Counted from the first letter of the stretch, positions 34,328-43,893 are shown. The stretch is 64,000 nucleotides of DNA from Bacillus gobiensis (GCF_001278705.1 NZ_CP012600.1:3817417-3881416); one strand, 5' to 3'. Notes: a model not told the origin generated them from the sequence alone. Numbers and translations: made by a program.

Positions 34328-35221
34328 ATGTCTGATCTTAAAAATCCATTAACACAGTATTTTCACGATGAATTCCCTGAACAGTACCAAGAACCACCTG
34401 GATTACAAGGACAAATGAATCCTCTGCCAGACTGCGGTGAAAAGAGTTACAAAGGTTCTGGAAAACTAAATGGCAGGAAGGCTCTTGTGACTGGTGGTGA
34501 TTCTGGTATTGGACGTGCTGCTGCTATTGCTTATGCCCGAGAAGGAGCAGATGTCGCGATCAATTATTTACCGGTAGAAGAGCCTGATGCTGAGGAAGTA
34601 AAAAATCTGATTGAAGCCGAAGGGCAAAAAGCAGTCCTCATACCTGGTGATTTGAGCGATGAAACCTTCTGTAAGGATTTAGTTGAAAAAGCAAATGCTG
34701 AACTCGGCGGATTAGATATATTAGCATTAGTTGCTGGTAAACAACAAGCCGTAGAGAATATCGCTGATCTTTCAACTGAACAAATCGAAAAAACCTTTGC
34801 CATTAATGTTTTCTCGCTATACTGGGTAGTGAAAGCTGCGTTACCGCATTTACCTGAAGGTGCTTCTATTATCACAACATCTTCAGTAGAAGGTTACAAT
34901 CCAAGCCCAATGCTATTAGACTACGCAGTTACCAAGAAAGCCATTATTGGATTTACCCAAGCACTAGGCGGTCAATTAGCTTCCAAAGGAATCCGGGTAA
35001 ATTCCGTAGCTCCTGGACCGTTTTGGACACCGCTACAAATTTCAGGAGGCCAGCCAAGTGAAAATATCCCGAAATTTGGTAAAAGCACACCGCCTACCCC
35101 ACAAAAACGCGCGGGTCAGCCAGTGGAATTAGCAGGTATATACGTTTTCTTAGCTTCTGAAGCTGCAAGCTATGTTACAGGTCAAGTTTACAGTGCAACT
35201 GGAGGAACTGTCACCGCATAA
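34328..35221 (+). CDS. SDR-family oxidoreductase, general-stress (YdaD/YhdF-like) type
   Basis: 297 residues. An N-terminal extension of ~45 residues ([20 protein letters not shown], then [20 protein letters not shown]) is characteristic of the YdaD/YhdF/YghA group. Cofactor motif TGGDSGIG, then a catalytic Tyr-x-x-x-Lys in DYAVTKKAI and the C-terminal [12 protein letters not shown]. Homologues are sigma-B-dependent general stress proteins in B. subtilis. The start ATG follows AAAAAGGAGCGG. A terminator follows. Confidence 0.88.
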   Translation: MSDLKNPLTQYFHDEFPEQYQEPPGLQGQMNPLPDCGEKSYKGSGKLNGRKALVTGGDSGIGRAAAIAYAREGADVAINYLPVEEPDAEEVKNLIEAEGQKAVLIPGDLSDETFCKDLVEKANAELGGLDILALVAGKQQAVENIADLSTEQIEKTFAINVFSLYWVVKAALPHLPEGASIITTSSVEGYNPSPMLLDYAVTKKAIIGFTQALGGQLASKGIRVNSVAPGPFWTPLQISGGQPSENIPKFGKSTPPTPQKRAGQPVELAGIYVFLASEAASYVTGQVYSATGGTVTA

Positions 35222-35230
35222 GCAATTAAT

Positions 35231-35278
35231 GAAGGAGCTGTCATATTTAACATATGTGACAGCTCCTTCTCTTTTTTT
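35231..35278 (+). terminator. Terminator after the SDR gene
   Basis: Stem GAAGGAGCTGTCA / TGACAGCTCCTTC with inner pairing and a T7 tail, ten bases after the stop codon. Confidence 0.9.
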
Positions 35279-35332
35279 AGATAGTATTTAAGGTTTGCAA
35301 GCGGCGCTGAAAACATGGGACTTTTCCAATAA

Positions 35333-35390
35333 TAGTTGCAATGACATCCTATTTTAAATATACTGTAATTAGTTGCAATGACATCCTATT
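35333..35390 (+). promoter_or_regulatory. 21-bp perfect direct repeat before the MarR gene, probable operators
   Basis: TAGTTGCAATGACATCCTAT(T) occurs at 35333-35353 and 35370-35390, 37 bases apart, with TAAATATACTGTAAT between, which may contain the -10 element. The second copy runs into the GGAGGTGAT ribosome binding site. Autoregulation by the MarR protein is the natural inference. Confidence 0.6.
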
Positions 35391-35405
35391 GGAGGTGATG
35401 TTTTA

Positions 35406-35885
35406 GTGGACAACAATAAGATTAAGCTTTCAAGCGAGAGCGCTGGGGCGCCGCCTGGCATGTACATTTCTGCTATTTACCGTCATATGCAAATCCTAAT
35501 TTCTGCTCAGCTTCAGCCATATCGAATTGGAAGCGGGCAGTATATTTTCTTGTTAACGATTGCGAGAAAAGAAGGGATTTCGCAAAAAGCGTTAAGCGAG
35601 AAGCTTCTAATTGACAAGACAACGACGGCAAAGGCGATTAAAAAACTGGAGGCAGAAGGGTATGTAAAAAGGGAAACAGATCCCGCCGATAAGCGTTATA
35701 GCTTACTTTACTTGACGGAATCAGGTAGAGCGGTTTTACCGAAGGTTCAGGCAACATTGCATGATATCAGTAGAAAAAGCCGGACTGGCATGGATGACGA
35801 GGAATATAAGCTTATGCTTTCTCTGCTGAAAAAGATGCTGAACAACGTTAGCGAACAGGTTCGCCAAAGGGAGAAGGAGCTATAA
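35406..35885 (+). CDS. MarR-family transcriptional regulator
   Basis: 159 residues. The winged helix has ISQKALSEKLLIDKTTTAKA (recognition helix) and TDPADKRYSLLYLTESG (wing with conserved D-x-R). The start is GTG 35406, with GGAGGTGAT 6 bases upstream. The gene lies 62 bases before the haloalkane-dehalogenase-like hydrolase on the same strand and is preceded by a 21-bp direct repeat, so a MarR-controlled two-gene operon is likely. The inducer may be the hydrolase substrate. Confidence 0.88.
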   Translation: MDNNKIKLSSESAGAPPGMYISAIYRHMQILISAQLQPYRIGSGQYIFLLTIARKEGISQKALSEKLLIDKTTTAKAIKKLEAEGYVKRETDPADKRYSLLYLTESGRAVLPKVQATLHDISRKSRTGMDDEEYKLMLSLLKKMLNNVSEQVRQREKEL

Positions 35886-35947
35886 GAGCTATCAATAGAA
35901 TCAAGGGATGGGCAAACATTTTTCAAGACAAAGGGGTGTGAACAGAT

Positions 35948-36823
35948 ATGAAAAGACCATTTGAAGTGGATTCTACGGAATACCCATTCAAGGATCATTG
36001 GCTGCCTTATCGCGACGGATACGTTCATTACATTGACGAAGGACAAGGGCCGACAGTTCTTCTCCTTCATGGGAATCCCACTTGGTCTTACCTCTATCGA
36101 AATATAATTAAGGAACTGCGCAGCGATTTTCGTCTTATCGCTTTAGATTACCCGGGGTTTGGTATGTCAAAAGCACCTTCCAACTATCGTTTTACGCCAC
36201 AAGAGCAATCGGATGCAGTCAATGATTTTATTCGTCGTTTGGACCTAAAGAATTTTGTTTTAGTAGTCCAGGATTGGGGAGGACCGATCGGATTTAACTA
36301 CGCGGTTCGGAACAGGGAAAACTTACGCGGCATCGTCTTAATGAACACCTGGGCCTGGCCTGCGACTCTTCTGCCAATGAAGATTTTTTCTATGGCGATG
36401 GGGGGATTGCCCTTCGGATACTTGCTTCAGACTCAGCGAAACTTCTTCGCCAAAACCATTGTTCCACACGGGATTTACCATTCTGACAAAGTCACGGAAA
36501 ATTTGAGAAAGGCATATACCGATCCTTTCCCAACACCTAAATCAAGAATACAAACATGGATCTTCCCCAGACAGATTCGGAAAGCCCGATCTTGGCTCGC
36601 GGAAATTGAATCTAAACTACCCGAGCTATCTGATTTACCCGCCCAAATCCTCTGGGGTATGAAAGATAGCGCAGGTTTTCCGCTTGAAGAAATGGAAAAA
36701 TGGCAGAGATACCTCAAAATGAATGAAACCGAGCCACTGAGTGACGCCTCTCACTACGTGCAAGAGGATCGACCAGATAGAGTGGCAGCTTCGATTCGAA
36801 GAGTTCTTGAAAGAACGTCGTGA
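35948..36823 (+). CDS. Haloalkane-dehalogenase-like alpha/beta hydrolase
   Basis: 291 residues. HGNPTWSYLYR (41-51) and VVQDWGGPIGF (107-117) are the classic haloalkane dehalogenase motifs: Asp109 as nucleophile in place of serine, Trp110 and Asn43 as halide ligands. Asp240 (GMKDSAG) and His269 (DASHYVQED) complete the candidate triad. This set also fits some fluoroacetate dehalogenase and epoxide hydrolase relatives, but W after D together with HGNPTW favours dehalogenase. The gene is preceded by a MarR regulator. The true substrate may be a natural halide or an unrelated ester. Confidence 0.85.
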   Translation: MKRPFEVDSTEYPFKDHWLPYRDGYVHYIDEGQGPTVLLLHGNPTWSYLYRNIIKELRSDFRLIALDYPGFGMSKAPSNYRFTPQEQSDAVNDFIRRLDLKNFVLVVQDWGGPIGFNYAVRNRENLRGIVLMNTWAWPATLLPMKIFSMAMGGLPFGYLLQTQRNFFAKTIVPHGIYHSDKVTENLRKAYTDPFPTPKSRIQTWIFPRQIRKARSWLAEIESKLPELSDLPAQILWGMKDSAGFPLEEMEKWQRYLKMNETEPLSDASHYVQEDRPDRVAASIRRVLERTS

Positions 36824-36904
36824 TATGAAGGAGGTGAGGCTGAATAATCACGTTTTCTGTAAGGTAACTTTGTATATTTATATTAGAAAAATAGGAGGAG
36901 TAAT

Positions 36905-37413
36905 ATGAAAACAATTCTTTGGGCAACATTAACTGCTAACGGTAACTATGCGCAGTCCAGCCCAGAAAATCCGCCCAAAAAGGAAGTGTTAGACGATTTT
37001 GCAACCCAAGCCAAAGCTGTTGGTAACTTCATCGTTGGACGCCGGACGTTCGAGGGAGTGCAGGTGGAGGAGGGCCTTCTCCGTTTGCCGATCTTGACAT
37101 TGTTGTTCTCTCTAAGAGTGTCAAAGAAATTCCTGGAGTAAAGGTTGTAGAGTCCCCGCAAGACGCCTTAAACTACTTACAAGAAAAAGGACATAGAACA
37201 GCCCTTCTAACGGGCGGTGCTGATCTGCACAATGCTTTTTTGGAGCAAGGACTAGTTGACGAAGTAATATTCAATGTTGCGCCTGTTTTGGAGGGGAAGG
37301 GACTCAACCTTTTGCTTGATACAGCCAACTACCAATATAAGGATGTTCAGTTGTTGGATTTCAAGTCCCTTGGCGGCGGTGTCGTTCAGTTGCACTACTC
37401 GGTAAGTCATTAA
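36905..37413 (+). pseudogene. Dihydrofolate-reductase/RibD C-terminal-fold protein, frameshifted
   Basis: ATG 36905 after AGGAGGAG encodes KTILWATLTANGNYAQSS ... FIVGRRTFEGVQ, the N-terminal half of the RibD-C/YwjB-type reductase fold. Near 37060 the frame is lost. One base out it continues (GGGGPSPFADLDIVVLSKSV, then TALLTGGADLHNAFLEQGLV) to a normal C-terminus at 37413. A single-base indel in the G-rich GGTGGAGGAGGGC region is the likely lesion. The intact protein of ~169 residues would be an NADPH-dependent reductase of unknown substrate. Confidence 0.75.
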
Positions 37414-37882
37414 TAATTCTATTTCGATAAAAATGTCCAATACCCATATCAGGATGCCTCAGCGGCTAAGAATAACATCCGACTCCTAAATGTACAGGTA
37501 GTCGGTTATTTGTGTTCAAAATAATTTTTTAAGTGTACAAGTTCACTATCGTCCTTCATAGTCAGGGGACTAACCCCAAGCTTTCAAAATGCAGATGACT
37601 AAAATACGGTGAATTTTATATAATTTTAGAAAAATAAGTGATAGAGTTCATTCTTTATGTTACGTTCTTATTATGATGAGAGAGTAGATTTCTTTTATTA
37701 ATATTATCTAAACAAAAACAAGAAGTTTGTATGATATAAATAATGACTTGGAAGTTTTTATTAAATACAATGAAAGAAACAACATAAAACTTTTTATTCT
37801 GAATATTAGATTTTCTAGTTAGCTTATAAGTGAAAAATTTTGTGTGCTTAATGAAGTAAGCTACTTAGAAAGAGGGGAAGAT
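37414..37882. other. Gene-free stretch
   Basis: No gene seen. A weak hairpin (CCGACT ... AGTCGG) lies around 37469-37506. The AT-rich end near 37800-37870 probably contains the promoter of the nucleoside hydrolase gene. Confidence 0.4.
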
Positions 37883-38812
37883 ATGGTTAAAATTATATTA
37901 GATTGTGATACGGGAATAGACGACGCACTAGCAATTGGTTATGCAATAAATTCACCTGAAATTGAATTGCTGGGCATCACTGCTTGTTATGGGATGGCAC
38001 CAGTAGACTATACTTTTCGCAACACAAAAACAATTTTGTCTATGTTAAATAGTAACGTTGGTGTTTGGAGAGGATCTGAGAAGCCTCTTATACTAGAAAA
38101 GGAATATGATGGTAAAATTCATGGAATGGATGGGTTAGGAAATATGTTAGGGTCAGTTAAAGAATATGATCTAGAAGATTGTCCTTCCACGCATGCCGTA
38201 GATTATATAATAGAACAGATTCATAAATTTAAAAAAGAATTAACTCTGGTTGTAACAGGGCCTTTAACTAACTTAGCTAAGGCTGTCAAAAAAGATCCGG
38301 AAATTGTTCAACTAGTTGGAAGGGTAGTAACAATGGGAGGGGCTCTGACTACTCCAGGCAATGTTAGTAAATATGCAGAGGCAAATTATAGAATTGATCC
38401 TCATGCAGCAGATTTTGTATTTAAATCCGATTTGCCTATAACTATGGTTGGTTTAGATGTAACGAGAAAAACTTTATTGACTGAAGAGGATGTTGGAAAA
38501 TGGAGAAGTAAGGATACTGAAGTTTCTGGTTTTTTCGCTGATTTTACTCAGTTCTATCTAGATGCTTATAAAGAACTACATCCTTATTTAAAGGGATGTG
38601 CTTTACATGATCCATTGGCAGTTGGAGTAGCTAAATTTCCTGATTTAGTGAAAACAATACCGATCCATATTCAAATAGATACAGAGGAAGATGGAATAGG
38701 GAGAACGATTGAAGATTTATATCGAAAAACCCCGGATACGCCTAATACAGAAGTTTGTATCCAAGTAGATACTGAAAAATTTATGAATGATTTCTTTAAG
38801 TGTATCATCTGA
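37883..38812 (+). CDS. Inosine/uridine-preferring nucleoside hydrolase family protein
   Basis: 309 residues from ATG 37883, with AGAGGGG 5 bases upstream. The Ca2+-binding N-terminal motif DCDTGIDDALAI (residues ~6-17) is complete, and ALHDPLAVGVA supplies the C-terminal metal/catalytic aspartate. It hydrolyses the N-glycosidic bond of ribonucleosides to base and ribose in the cytosol. No transporter or kinase is adjacent, so it seems to act alone in salvage. Substrate preference (purine or pyrimidine) is not decidable. Confidence 0.92.
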   Translation: MVKIILDCDTGIDDALAIGYAINSPEIELLGITACYGMAPVDYTFRNTKTILSMLNSNVGVWRGSEKPLILEKEYDGKIHGMDGLGNMLGSVKEYDLEDCPSTHAVDYIIEQIHKFKKELTLVVTGPLTNLAKAVKKDPEIVQLVGRVVTMGGALTTPGNVSKYAEANYRIDPHAADFVFKSDLPITMVGLDVTRKTLLTEEDVGKWRSKDTEVSGFFADFTQFYLDAYKELHPYLKGCALHDPLAVGVAKFPDLVKTIPIHIQIDTEEDGIGRTIEDLYRKTPDTPNTEVCIQVDTEKFMNDFFKCII

Positions 38813-38950
38813 ATTTTAATCAATTTTAGGCATGGGTAGTTAAGAGAAAAAGATAAGCTTAAGATGTTTGTAGAAACAAGTGCATCTCGAGGATAACCAT
38901 AAAGTACTCCCTTATAAGAAGAGGCGTTTTGGCTAATAAATAATAGTGAC

Positions 38951-39670
38951 TTGAAAGGGAAAATTTCTGTACCTTTTTTAACAAAGAATGGTGAATATAA
39001 GTGGGAAGATGATGATGGAATTTATTTGCTTTATGAATACATTGATGGAGTAACAATTGGTGATCAAGCCCTAACCGAGGATCAAGTTTGCCAACTCTCA
39101 GAAATCATAACAGAGCTTCATTTATTTGGAGAAGAAATACCAATTCACACGAATTCTGTGAAAGAAGATTTTTATGTACCATTTTTGCAACAGCTGAGGA
39201 ATACATTGGACAAGGATTATGGAGATATCCCAAATGATGTAAGGGAAATAGTGGCTCCCCCACACATTGAACAAATTAATCATCTGATTGATACTGTTGA
39301 AAAGCTGTCTTTATGTTTGAAAAACAGTCATTTAAGAATGGTCTTGTACCACACAGACCTTCACAATTGGAATCTTATGCAATCAGAACAACAACTGATT
39401 TTGATCGATTGGGAAGGGTTGAAATTAGCCCCCGTTGAAGCTGATTTAATGTTCTTAATAGACAAGCCATACTATGATATATTTTCAAGCATCTATCAGA
39501 AATCCCATAAGAATTATAAAATCAACTCCAATGCTATGCAGTTTTACAAAGGAAGACGTAAATTGGAGGATATATGGGAATTTATTGAACAACTTTCATT
39601 TGACAAACAAGATACACAGGAAAGAGCTAGAATCATAAACTATTTAATAGAAGAACTGAATGATGTTTGA
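38951..39670 (+). pseudogene. Aminoglycoside-phosphotransferase-like kinase, N-terminally truncated
   Basis: The frame runs 239 codons from a TTG at 38951. The C-lobe motifs are present: LYHTDLHNWNLM (H-x-D-x-x-x-x-N catalytic loop) and LIDWEG (metal-binding Asp). Most of the N-lobe, including the ATP-binding lysine and glycine loop, is missing; only VPFLTKNGEYKWEDDDGIYL and YEYIDGVTIGD of the hinge remain. The ~110 bases upstream hold no compatible frame. APH-fold proteins phosphorylate antibiotics, choline or other small molecules; this copy should be inactive. Confidence 0.7.
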
Positions 39671-39858
39671 GAATGAAAGAAGAACTGAATGATGTTTGAG
39701 AATGAACTGCACCTTTCATTCCATCAATGCTACTTTTTTATAAAATCGGTTTTTTCAGCCAAACTTTACTTCAAACTACATATTAAAACACTTTCCTATT
39801 AGTTGATAAAATTAATAAACTATGGCAGTCTAATTAGATATTGATCTTTACTTAACTT

Positions 39859-40203
39859 ATGAGGATGTTGAAATCGTTGGACAAAGAACAAATAAATTGC
39901 ATCGAATCAGCTCATAGTGCCGTTCAACTTTTAAAGGGAAAATGGACTTATTATGTGATTATAGAGTTACTAATGAATGATATAAAAAGATTTAACCAAC
40001 TAAAGAGTTCCTTAGGTAATGTAAACACGAAAGCATTAACGGATACCCTTCGATTTTTGGAAGGGAAAGGTATGCTTATCCGTACGGTTTATCCTACTGT
40101 TCCTGCAACAGTAGAATATGAACTTACACTAAAGGGGAAAGATTTTGGAAGGATACTTCAACAAATGAAGGACTGGAATGATAAATGGGAGATAAAAGAA
40201 TAA
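39859..40203 (+). CDS. HxlR-family transcriptional regulator
   Basis: 114 residues. HxlR signature: LLKGKWTYYVIIELL, then RFNQLKSSLGNVNTKALTD and LRFLEGKGMLIRTVYPTVPA, and a C-terminal helix (LQQMKDWNDKW). It lacks the usual N-terminal redox cysteine pattern: the single Cys is at position ~14 (INCIESAHS), which is the position used by YodB-type quinone/electrophile sensors. No strong ribosome binding site is visible. The target is unknown; the SnoaL-like gene is convergent, so it is not an obvious partner. Confidence 0.85.
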   Translation: MRMLKSLDKEQINCIESAHSAVQLLKGKWTYYVIIELLMNDIKRFNQLKSSLGNVNTKALTDTLRFLEGKGMLIRTVYPTVPATVEYELTLKGKDFGRILQQMKDWNDKWEIKE

Positions 40204-40236
40204 AACCCACTTTTCTGCACAATGAAAAGTGGGTTT
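40203..40236. terminator. Bidirectional terminator between HxlR and SnoaL-like genes
   Basis: A perfect 12-bp stem AAACCCACTTTT / AAAAGTGGGTTT with a 10-base loop, between two convergent genes. Confidence 0.85.
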
Positions 40237-40242
40237 ATTCTT

Positions 40243-40710
40243 TTATATTGCAGGATTATTAATGTAATCAAGAAGTATTTTATGATGTACAATCTTCCAA
40301 GTATCGTTAAATTTTTTTAATTTCGTTTGATAGTATCCACTTTCCCTAGGAGTAATCGAACCTCCTCTTGGTGTATCTTTATCCACTAACTCATTATTTG
40401 CTTGAACTGAAAACATGACGAACTGAGCATCAATTGTTGCCTCATTTTCTTTAATTTCTACTATGCGATCCATCGTAGCATGATGGCTCCAGCCACCTTC
40501 AGGATGGTCTGGCATTAGTGTTTTAAATAGTTGTACTAGTTCAGCAGCTCCTGTCATCTCTCCTACTTTAACTCGTTGATTATTGTAGTTATCATAAGTT
40601 TCTATTAAGGCATCTTCTGTAAATAAGAGAGCTAAAGATTCACCGTCTCTTGCATCAGTAGCTCTAACATATCTTGATAACAAATTGTTTACTGCAGTTT
40701 CTTCTGTCAT
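40243..40710 (-). CDS. SnoaL-like / NTF2-fold protein
   Basis: 155 residues with the NTF2-like cone fold: NNLLSRYVRATDARDGESLA with LFTEDALIETYD at the N-terminus, then GWSHHATMDRIVEIKENEAT and the last strands YYQTKLKKFNDTWKIVHHKI. The conserved D-x-x of the first helix (TDARDG) is typical of SnoaL_4 ring-hydroxylating-subunit-like proteins. AGGAGGG precedes the ATG. Enzymatic or binding function is unknown. Confidence 0.78.
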   Translation of the reverse strand: MTEETAVNNLLSRYVRATDARDGESLALLFTEDALIETYDNYNNQRVKVGEMTGAAELVQLFKTLMPDHPEGGWSHHATMDRIVEIKENEATIDAQFVMFSVQANNELVDKDTPRGGSITPRESGYYQTKLKKFNDTWKIVHHKILLDYINNPAI

Positions 40711-40887
40711 CGACTTGTCCCTCCTAAGAGATAAATAAATACGATATTTGATATTACATTTATAAAATATATCAACATGAAAACACGTTTCAAAGAAGGC
40801 AAATTTTTAACCTAACTTTATAATAGTAAAGCTAAGTGTAGCGAATAGTATTGAGAAGTTAAAAGAATTTATGCTTTGAAAGCAAGA

Positions 40888-40918
40888 ATCAGGCTGCCGT
40901 TTACATCGGCAGCCTGAT
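40888..40918. terminator. Terminator of the quinone reductase gene
   Basis: A perfect 12-bp stem ATCAGGCTGCCG / CGGCAGCCTGAT with a 7-base loop, 10 bases beyond the minus-strand stop codon. Confidence 0.75.
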
Positions 40919-40927
40919 CCTATTTTG

Positions 40928-41503
40928 TTAATTTTCAGCAAAGCCTAACCCTAGATTATAAGCTTGCGTCAGCAGGTTTTCCGTATGTTCGGGTTTCCCG
41001 TCTAAAGTTTCATATAAAAATTCAACCTTTGAATTCGGAATGCCTGCGTAATTAGCCAAAGAAACATTGAGGAAATGAGAGATCATTTTGTCGTATTGCC
41101 TTTTCTCCAGATGCTCAGGTGAAGCACCAGCCAGACTAAGCCACAATACTTTCTGGTGATGAAGCTTGCTTGAGCCATACGCAAAACCGTAGTTCCATAC
41201 GCGATCAATATACCCTTTAAGCATGGCAGGCATGGAGTACCACCAAAGCGGGAAAATATACGCGAGCGCATCGTGCTACTTCATTCGTTCGATCTCAGCT
41301 TCAACTTCAGGAGAATATTTTTTATTAGCATTAGTCCAATCAGGTTCGTCAGCTTCTCGTAATACTGGATCAAAGCCGCTGCGATGCAGATCCAACACCT
41401 CTGTATCGTGACCTGCGTCTGTAAGACCTTGTACAAATCGATCCGCAGCCGCAAAGGTCAAAGAGTTTGTTCTGGGATGCGTGACAACCGTTAATACTTT
41501 CAT
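40928..41503 (-). pseudogene. NAD(P)H quinone reductase (flavodoxin-like fold, YwrO/MdaB type), interrupted by in-frame TAG
   Basis: From ATG 41503 (AGGAAGG upstream) the frame encodes MKVLTVVTHPRTNSLTFAAA ... EIERMK, then TAG at 41276-41278, then HDALAYIFPLWWYSMPAMLK and the rest in the same frame to 40928. P-L-W-W-Y-S and GYIDRVWNYGFAYG are family motifs of the FMN/FAD-binding NQO1-like proteins. A Gln codon (CAG) changed to TAG fits the alignment around RMK-x-HDA. Intact it would be 191 residues and reduce quinones by two electrons. A MerR-like promoter dyad lies upstream. Confidence 0.8.
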
Positions 41504-41591
41504 TTTAGTACACACCTTCCTCTTTGCCGAGTAGGTTCCGCAACCTTGTCGAGATAGTGGGCGCCTCTTGGCTGTTTTTTTGTCAAATCAA

Positions 41592-41623
41592 ATTCTAAAG
41601 CATGACACTAGTGTTAATGTCAA
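41592..41623 (-). promoter_or_regulatory. Promoter with overlong spacer and palindrome before the quinone reductase
   Basis: On the minus strand TTGACA (41618-41623) and TAGAAT (41592-41597) are 20 bases apart, and the perfect palindrome ACACTAGTGT (41605-41614) fills the spacer. An overlong spacer with a central dyad is the hallmark of MerR-family-activated promoters. Confidence 0.45.
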
Positions 41624-41732
41624 CAAAATTTTATGGCTAAGAGAAGTCCGAATAATTAAAATGGAGAAGAAGTAGTAGAGGGATTAAAAACCAAATTTAT
41701 AAAGTTATAAAAGTTTATTATTAGGAGGTAAA

Positions 41733-42190
41733 ATGCTGTTACATAAACTAAAGGTGTCTATAGCTACATATTGGATCTCATGTTTCATCGTATTTTTTAT
41801 AATAAGTCCTACTGAGTTCGTGAACACTGATTTTCATTCAAGTAAGAGTATACTTGAAAGCTTCCTATTGGTATCTTATGTAATGTTTTTCGGTGTTTTT
41901 TCTATGCTTAGCCAATTGCATTATTTACTGAATTTCTAATTAAAAAACTACCTGAAAATAAGAAAGCATTAAAATTTATTGTTTATATTTTCTTTGCATT
42001 ATTGTTCGCTATTATTTTTATTTTTTTATTATTTGGTATGAGCTTTTTTTCAATTTTAGTGGCATTCTTATATTTTATTGTGGATGAATTCTTACTAAAA
42101 GATAAAGAAAGTCGTATATATCAAATTACACTTCGTACATCATATATTATTTTTGTTATATTTTGGGGCTATTTATATTTAAATCTATGA
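41733..42190 (+). pseudogene. Small membrane protein, frameshifted
   Basis: ATG 41733 behind TAGGAGGT encodes MLLHKLKVSIATYWISCFIV and a second hydrophobic segment, then stops at 41939. From about 41912 another frame reads IALFTEFLIKKLPENKKALK and continues through two more membrane segments to 42190. The intact protein would have ~152 residues and about five membrane segments with one short cytoplasmic loop. The family is not recognised. Confidence 0.55.
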
Positions 42191-42315
42191 TAGAAAGTCA
42201 ATTATCGTCTTGATTTAGACTTAAATGGCAAAAAGCTGAATATTCCGCGAAACAAACTCGTAAGTTCGTTATACATTTCATATATGTATTTTCTTATATG
42301 CGTTGAGGAAATAAG

Positions 42316-42350
42316 AATAAACACCTTCCAAGTTTAGGGAGGTGTTTATT
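42316..42350. terminator. Terminator downstream of the XRE regulator gene
   Basis: A 14-bp stem AATAAACACCTTCC / GGGAGGTGTTTATT with one wobble and a 7-base loop, about 45 bases past the regulator's stop. Confidence 0.75.
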
Positions 42351-42393
42351 GAAAAGTAGATTGTAATAGAAAACTATTAAGGTGCGTATCATC

Positions 42394-42723
42394 TTATTCC
42401 GTTCTTATCCCCCGCTTAACCCGAATAAAGGCAATGAATTCACATAATTCATCCGAATCCAACGGGACGTTATCTATCGAAAGATATTGTTTTTCATTAT
42501 AAAGCATATCGGTGATTTCAATTGTAGGTTGACACTCGCGGCCGAATAAATGATCGATCGATACTTCAAATAGATTGGCAATTTGAATAAGAGCTTGTAA
42601 TGGGGGACGTCGATACCCCGATTCATACCCGGCATAAGTACTTTTCGCAATCCCCAAACGGTCAGCCGCATCCTGCTGAGACCAATTATTCCTTTTTCTT
42701 AACTGTTCCAATTGTTTAAGCAC
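42394..42723 (-). CDS. XRE-family regulator, AnsR-like
   Basis: 109 residues. The HTH occupies residues ~4-62: LRKRNNWSQQDAADRLGIAK, STYAGYESGYRRP and FEVSIDHLFGRE. The C-terminal ~40 residues form a small dimerisation tail. The start is GTG 42723 with GGAGGT 9 bases upstream. It is divergent from L-asparaginase, the same arrangement as B. subtilis ansR-ansAB, where AnsR represses ansAB in the absence of asparagine or aspartate. Orthology to AnsR is inferred from context and size, not proven. Confidence 0.8.
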   Translation of the reverse strand: MLKQLEQLRKRNNWSQQDAADRLGIAKSTYAGYESGYRRPPLQALIQIANLFEVSIDHLFGRECQPTIEITDMLYNEKQYLSIDNVPLDSDELCEFIAFIRVKRGIRTE

Positions 42724-42888
42724 GATTTTCTACCTCCGCTTGCTACATTATACCATGGCTCTTTTTTATCCAAAAGATAAAAGTACTCATTACGCGTACA
42801 AACATTGATTTTTTCACCGATTTAGACGTATAATGTACTCCATAAGAACACAATACGCGAATTTTTAATATATAGAAAGAGGTTCCTC
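42724..42888. promoter_or_regulatory. Divergent ansR-like/ansA control region
   Basis: Repeated motifs with an ACGCG core (ATTACGCGTAC near 42790, AATACGCGAA near 42851) and GTACTC near 42783 and 42834 lie between the divergent genes. They are plausible operator sites for the XRE repressor. A TATAAT precedes the second GTACTC copy. Confidence 0.45.
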
Positions 42889-43893
42889 ATGAAAAAAATT
42901 CTACTCTTGGCTACAGGTGGAACTATTGCGTCAGTAACTAGTGATGATGGCCTTGTTCCTGGTTTATCTGCTACCGAATTGCGTCAATATTTTCAATATA
43001 ATAATGATGACTCACCAGTTGACGTGACGTGTAAAATCTTGATGAATAAAGATAGTACCAATATGCAGCCTGAAAATTGGGTTGAAATTGCTGAGGCAAT
43101 TGCTGTCCATTATGATGATTATGATAGTTTCATAATCACACACGGTACAGACACTTTAGGTTATACATCAGCTGCGCTGTCTTATATGCTTCAAAACTTA
43201 GGAAAACCTGTCATCCTAACAGGATCACAAGTTCCTTTAAGCTTTAAAAAGACAGATGCTAAAAAGAACGTCAGAGACGCGCTGCTTTTTGCCCAAGAAA
43301 ATATAGGCGGTGTCTTTGTCGTGTTTGATGGCCGAGTCATTATCGGTACACGTGCTGTGAAAATTAGAACGAAAAGTTACGATGCTTTTGAAAGTATTAA
43401 TTATCCGTATGTAGCATCAATAAACAATCAGACTGTGGAATACTATTGGAAACCGGAAAAAACGGATAAACCCTTTCAGATTGATACGAAATTATGTGCA
43501 GAAGTCTTTTTGTTAAAGCTTTATCCAGGTGTAAATCCTGACATTTTTGATTTTATTAAAATGAATTACAAAGGAGTCGTGATCGAGAGCTTTGGGAATG
43601 GCGGATTACCCTTTGAAGGACGAAACCTCCTCCCTAAAATTAAGGAATTAACAGAAGTCGGGATCGCTGTTTTAATATCCACTCAATGTTTGGAAGAAGG
43701 TCAGGATATCTATTTATATGAAGTAGGGCGAAAAGCTGCGAACTACAATATCATTGTTTCAGGCGATATGAACACTGAGGCTGTCATACCGAAACTGATG
43801 TGGGCATTAGGACAAGCGAATCAGCCGAAAGAAGTGAAACAGATTGTCGAAACACCAATCTGCTGTGATCTGTCAGAGGAATGGGATAGTTAA
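42889..43893 (+). CDS. ansA: Type I L-asparaginase
   Basis: 334 residues. The two catalytic blocks are intact: [11 protein letters not shown] with nucleophile Thr12, and [13 protein letters not shown] (T-D-T plus downstream Lys in [10 protein letters not shown]). [15 protein letters not shown] is a signature shared with B. subtilis AnsA. It hydrolyses asparagine to aspartate and ammonia in the cytosol. AGAGGTT lies 7 bases before the ATG. It overlaps the next gene by one base (TAATG), so the YitT protein is co-translated, in the place where B. subtilis has aspartase (ansB). Confidence 0.94.
   Translation: MKKILLLATGGTIASVTSDDGLVPGLSATELRQYFQYNNDDSPVDVTCKILMNKDSTNMQPENWVEIAEAIAVHYDDYDSFIITHGTDTLGYTSAALSYMLQNLGKPVILTGSQVPLSFKKTDAKKNVRDALLFAQENIGGVFVVFDGRVIIGTRAVKIRTKSYDAFESINYPYVASINNQTVEYYWKPEKTDKPFQIDTKLCAEVFLLKLYPGVNPDIFDFIKMNYKGVVIESFGNGGLPFEGRNLLPKIKELTEVGIAVLISTQCLEEGQDIYLYEVGRKAANYNIIVSGDMNTEAVIPKLMWALGQANQPKEVKQIVETPICCDLSEEWDS

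Noticed and set aside
36824..36907. 27-codon ORF between the dehalogenase-like and reductase genes
   Set aside because: It consists mainly of ribosome binding sequence and an AT-rich spacer; no conservation signal.
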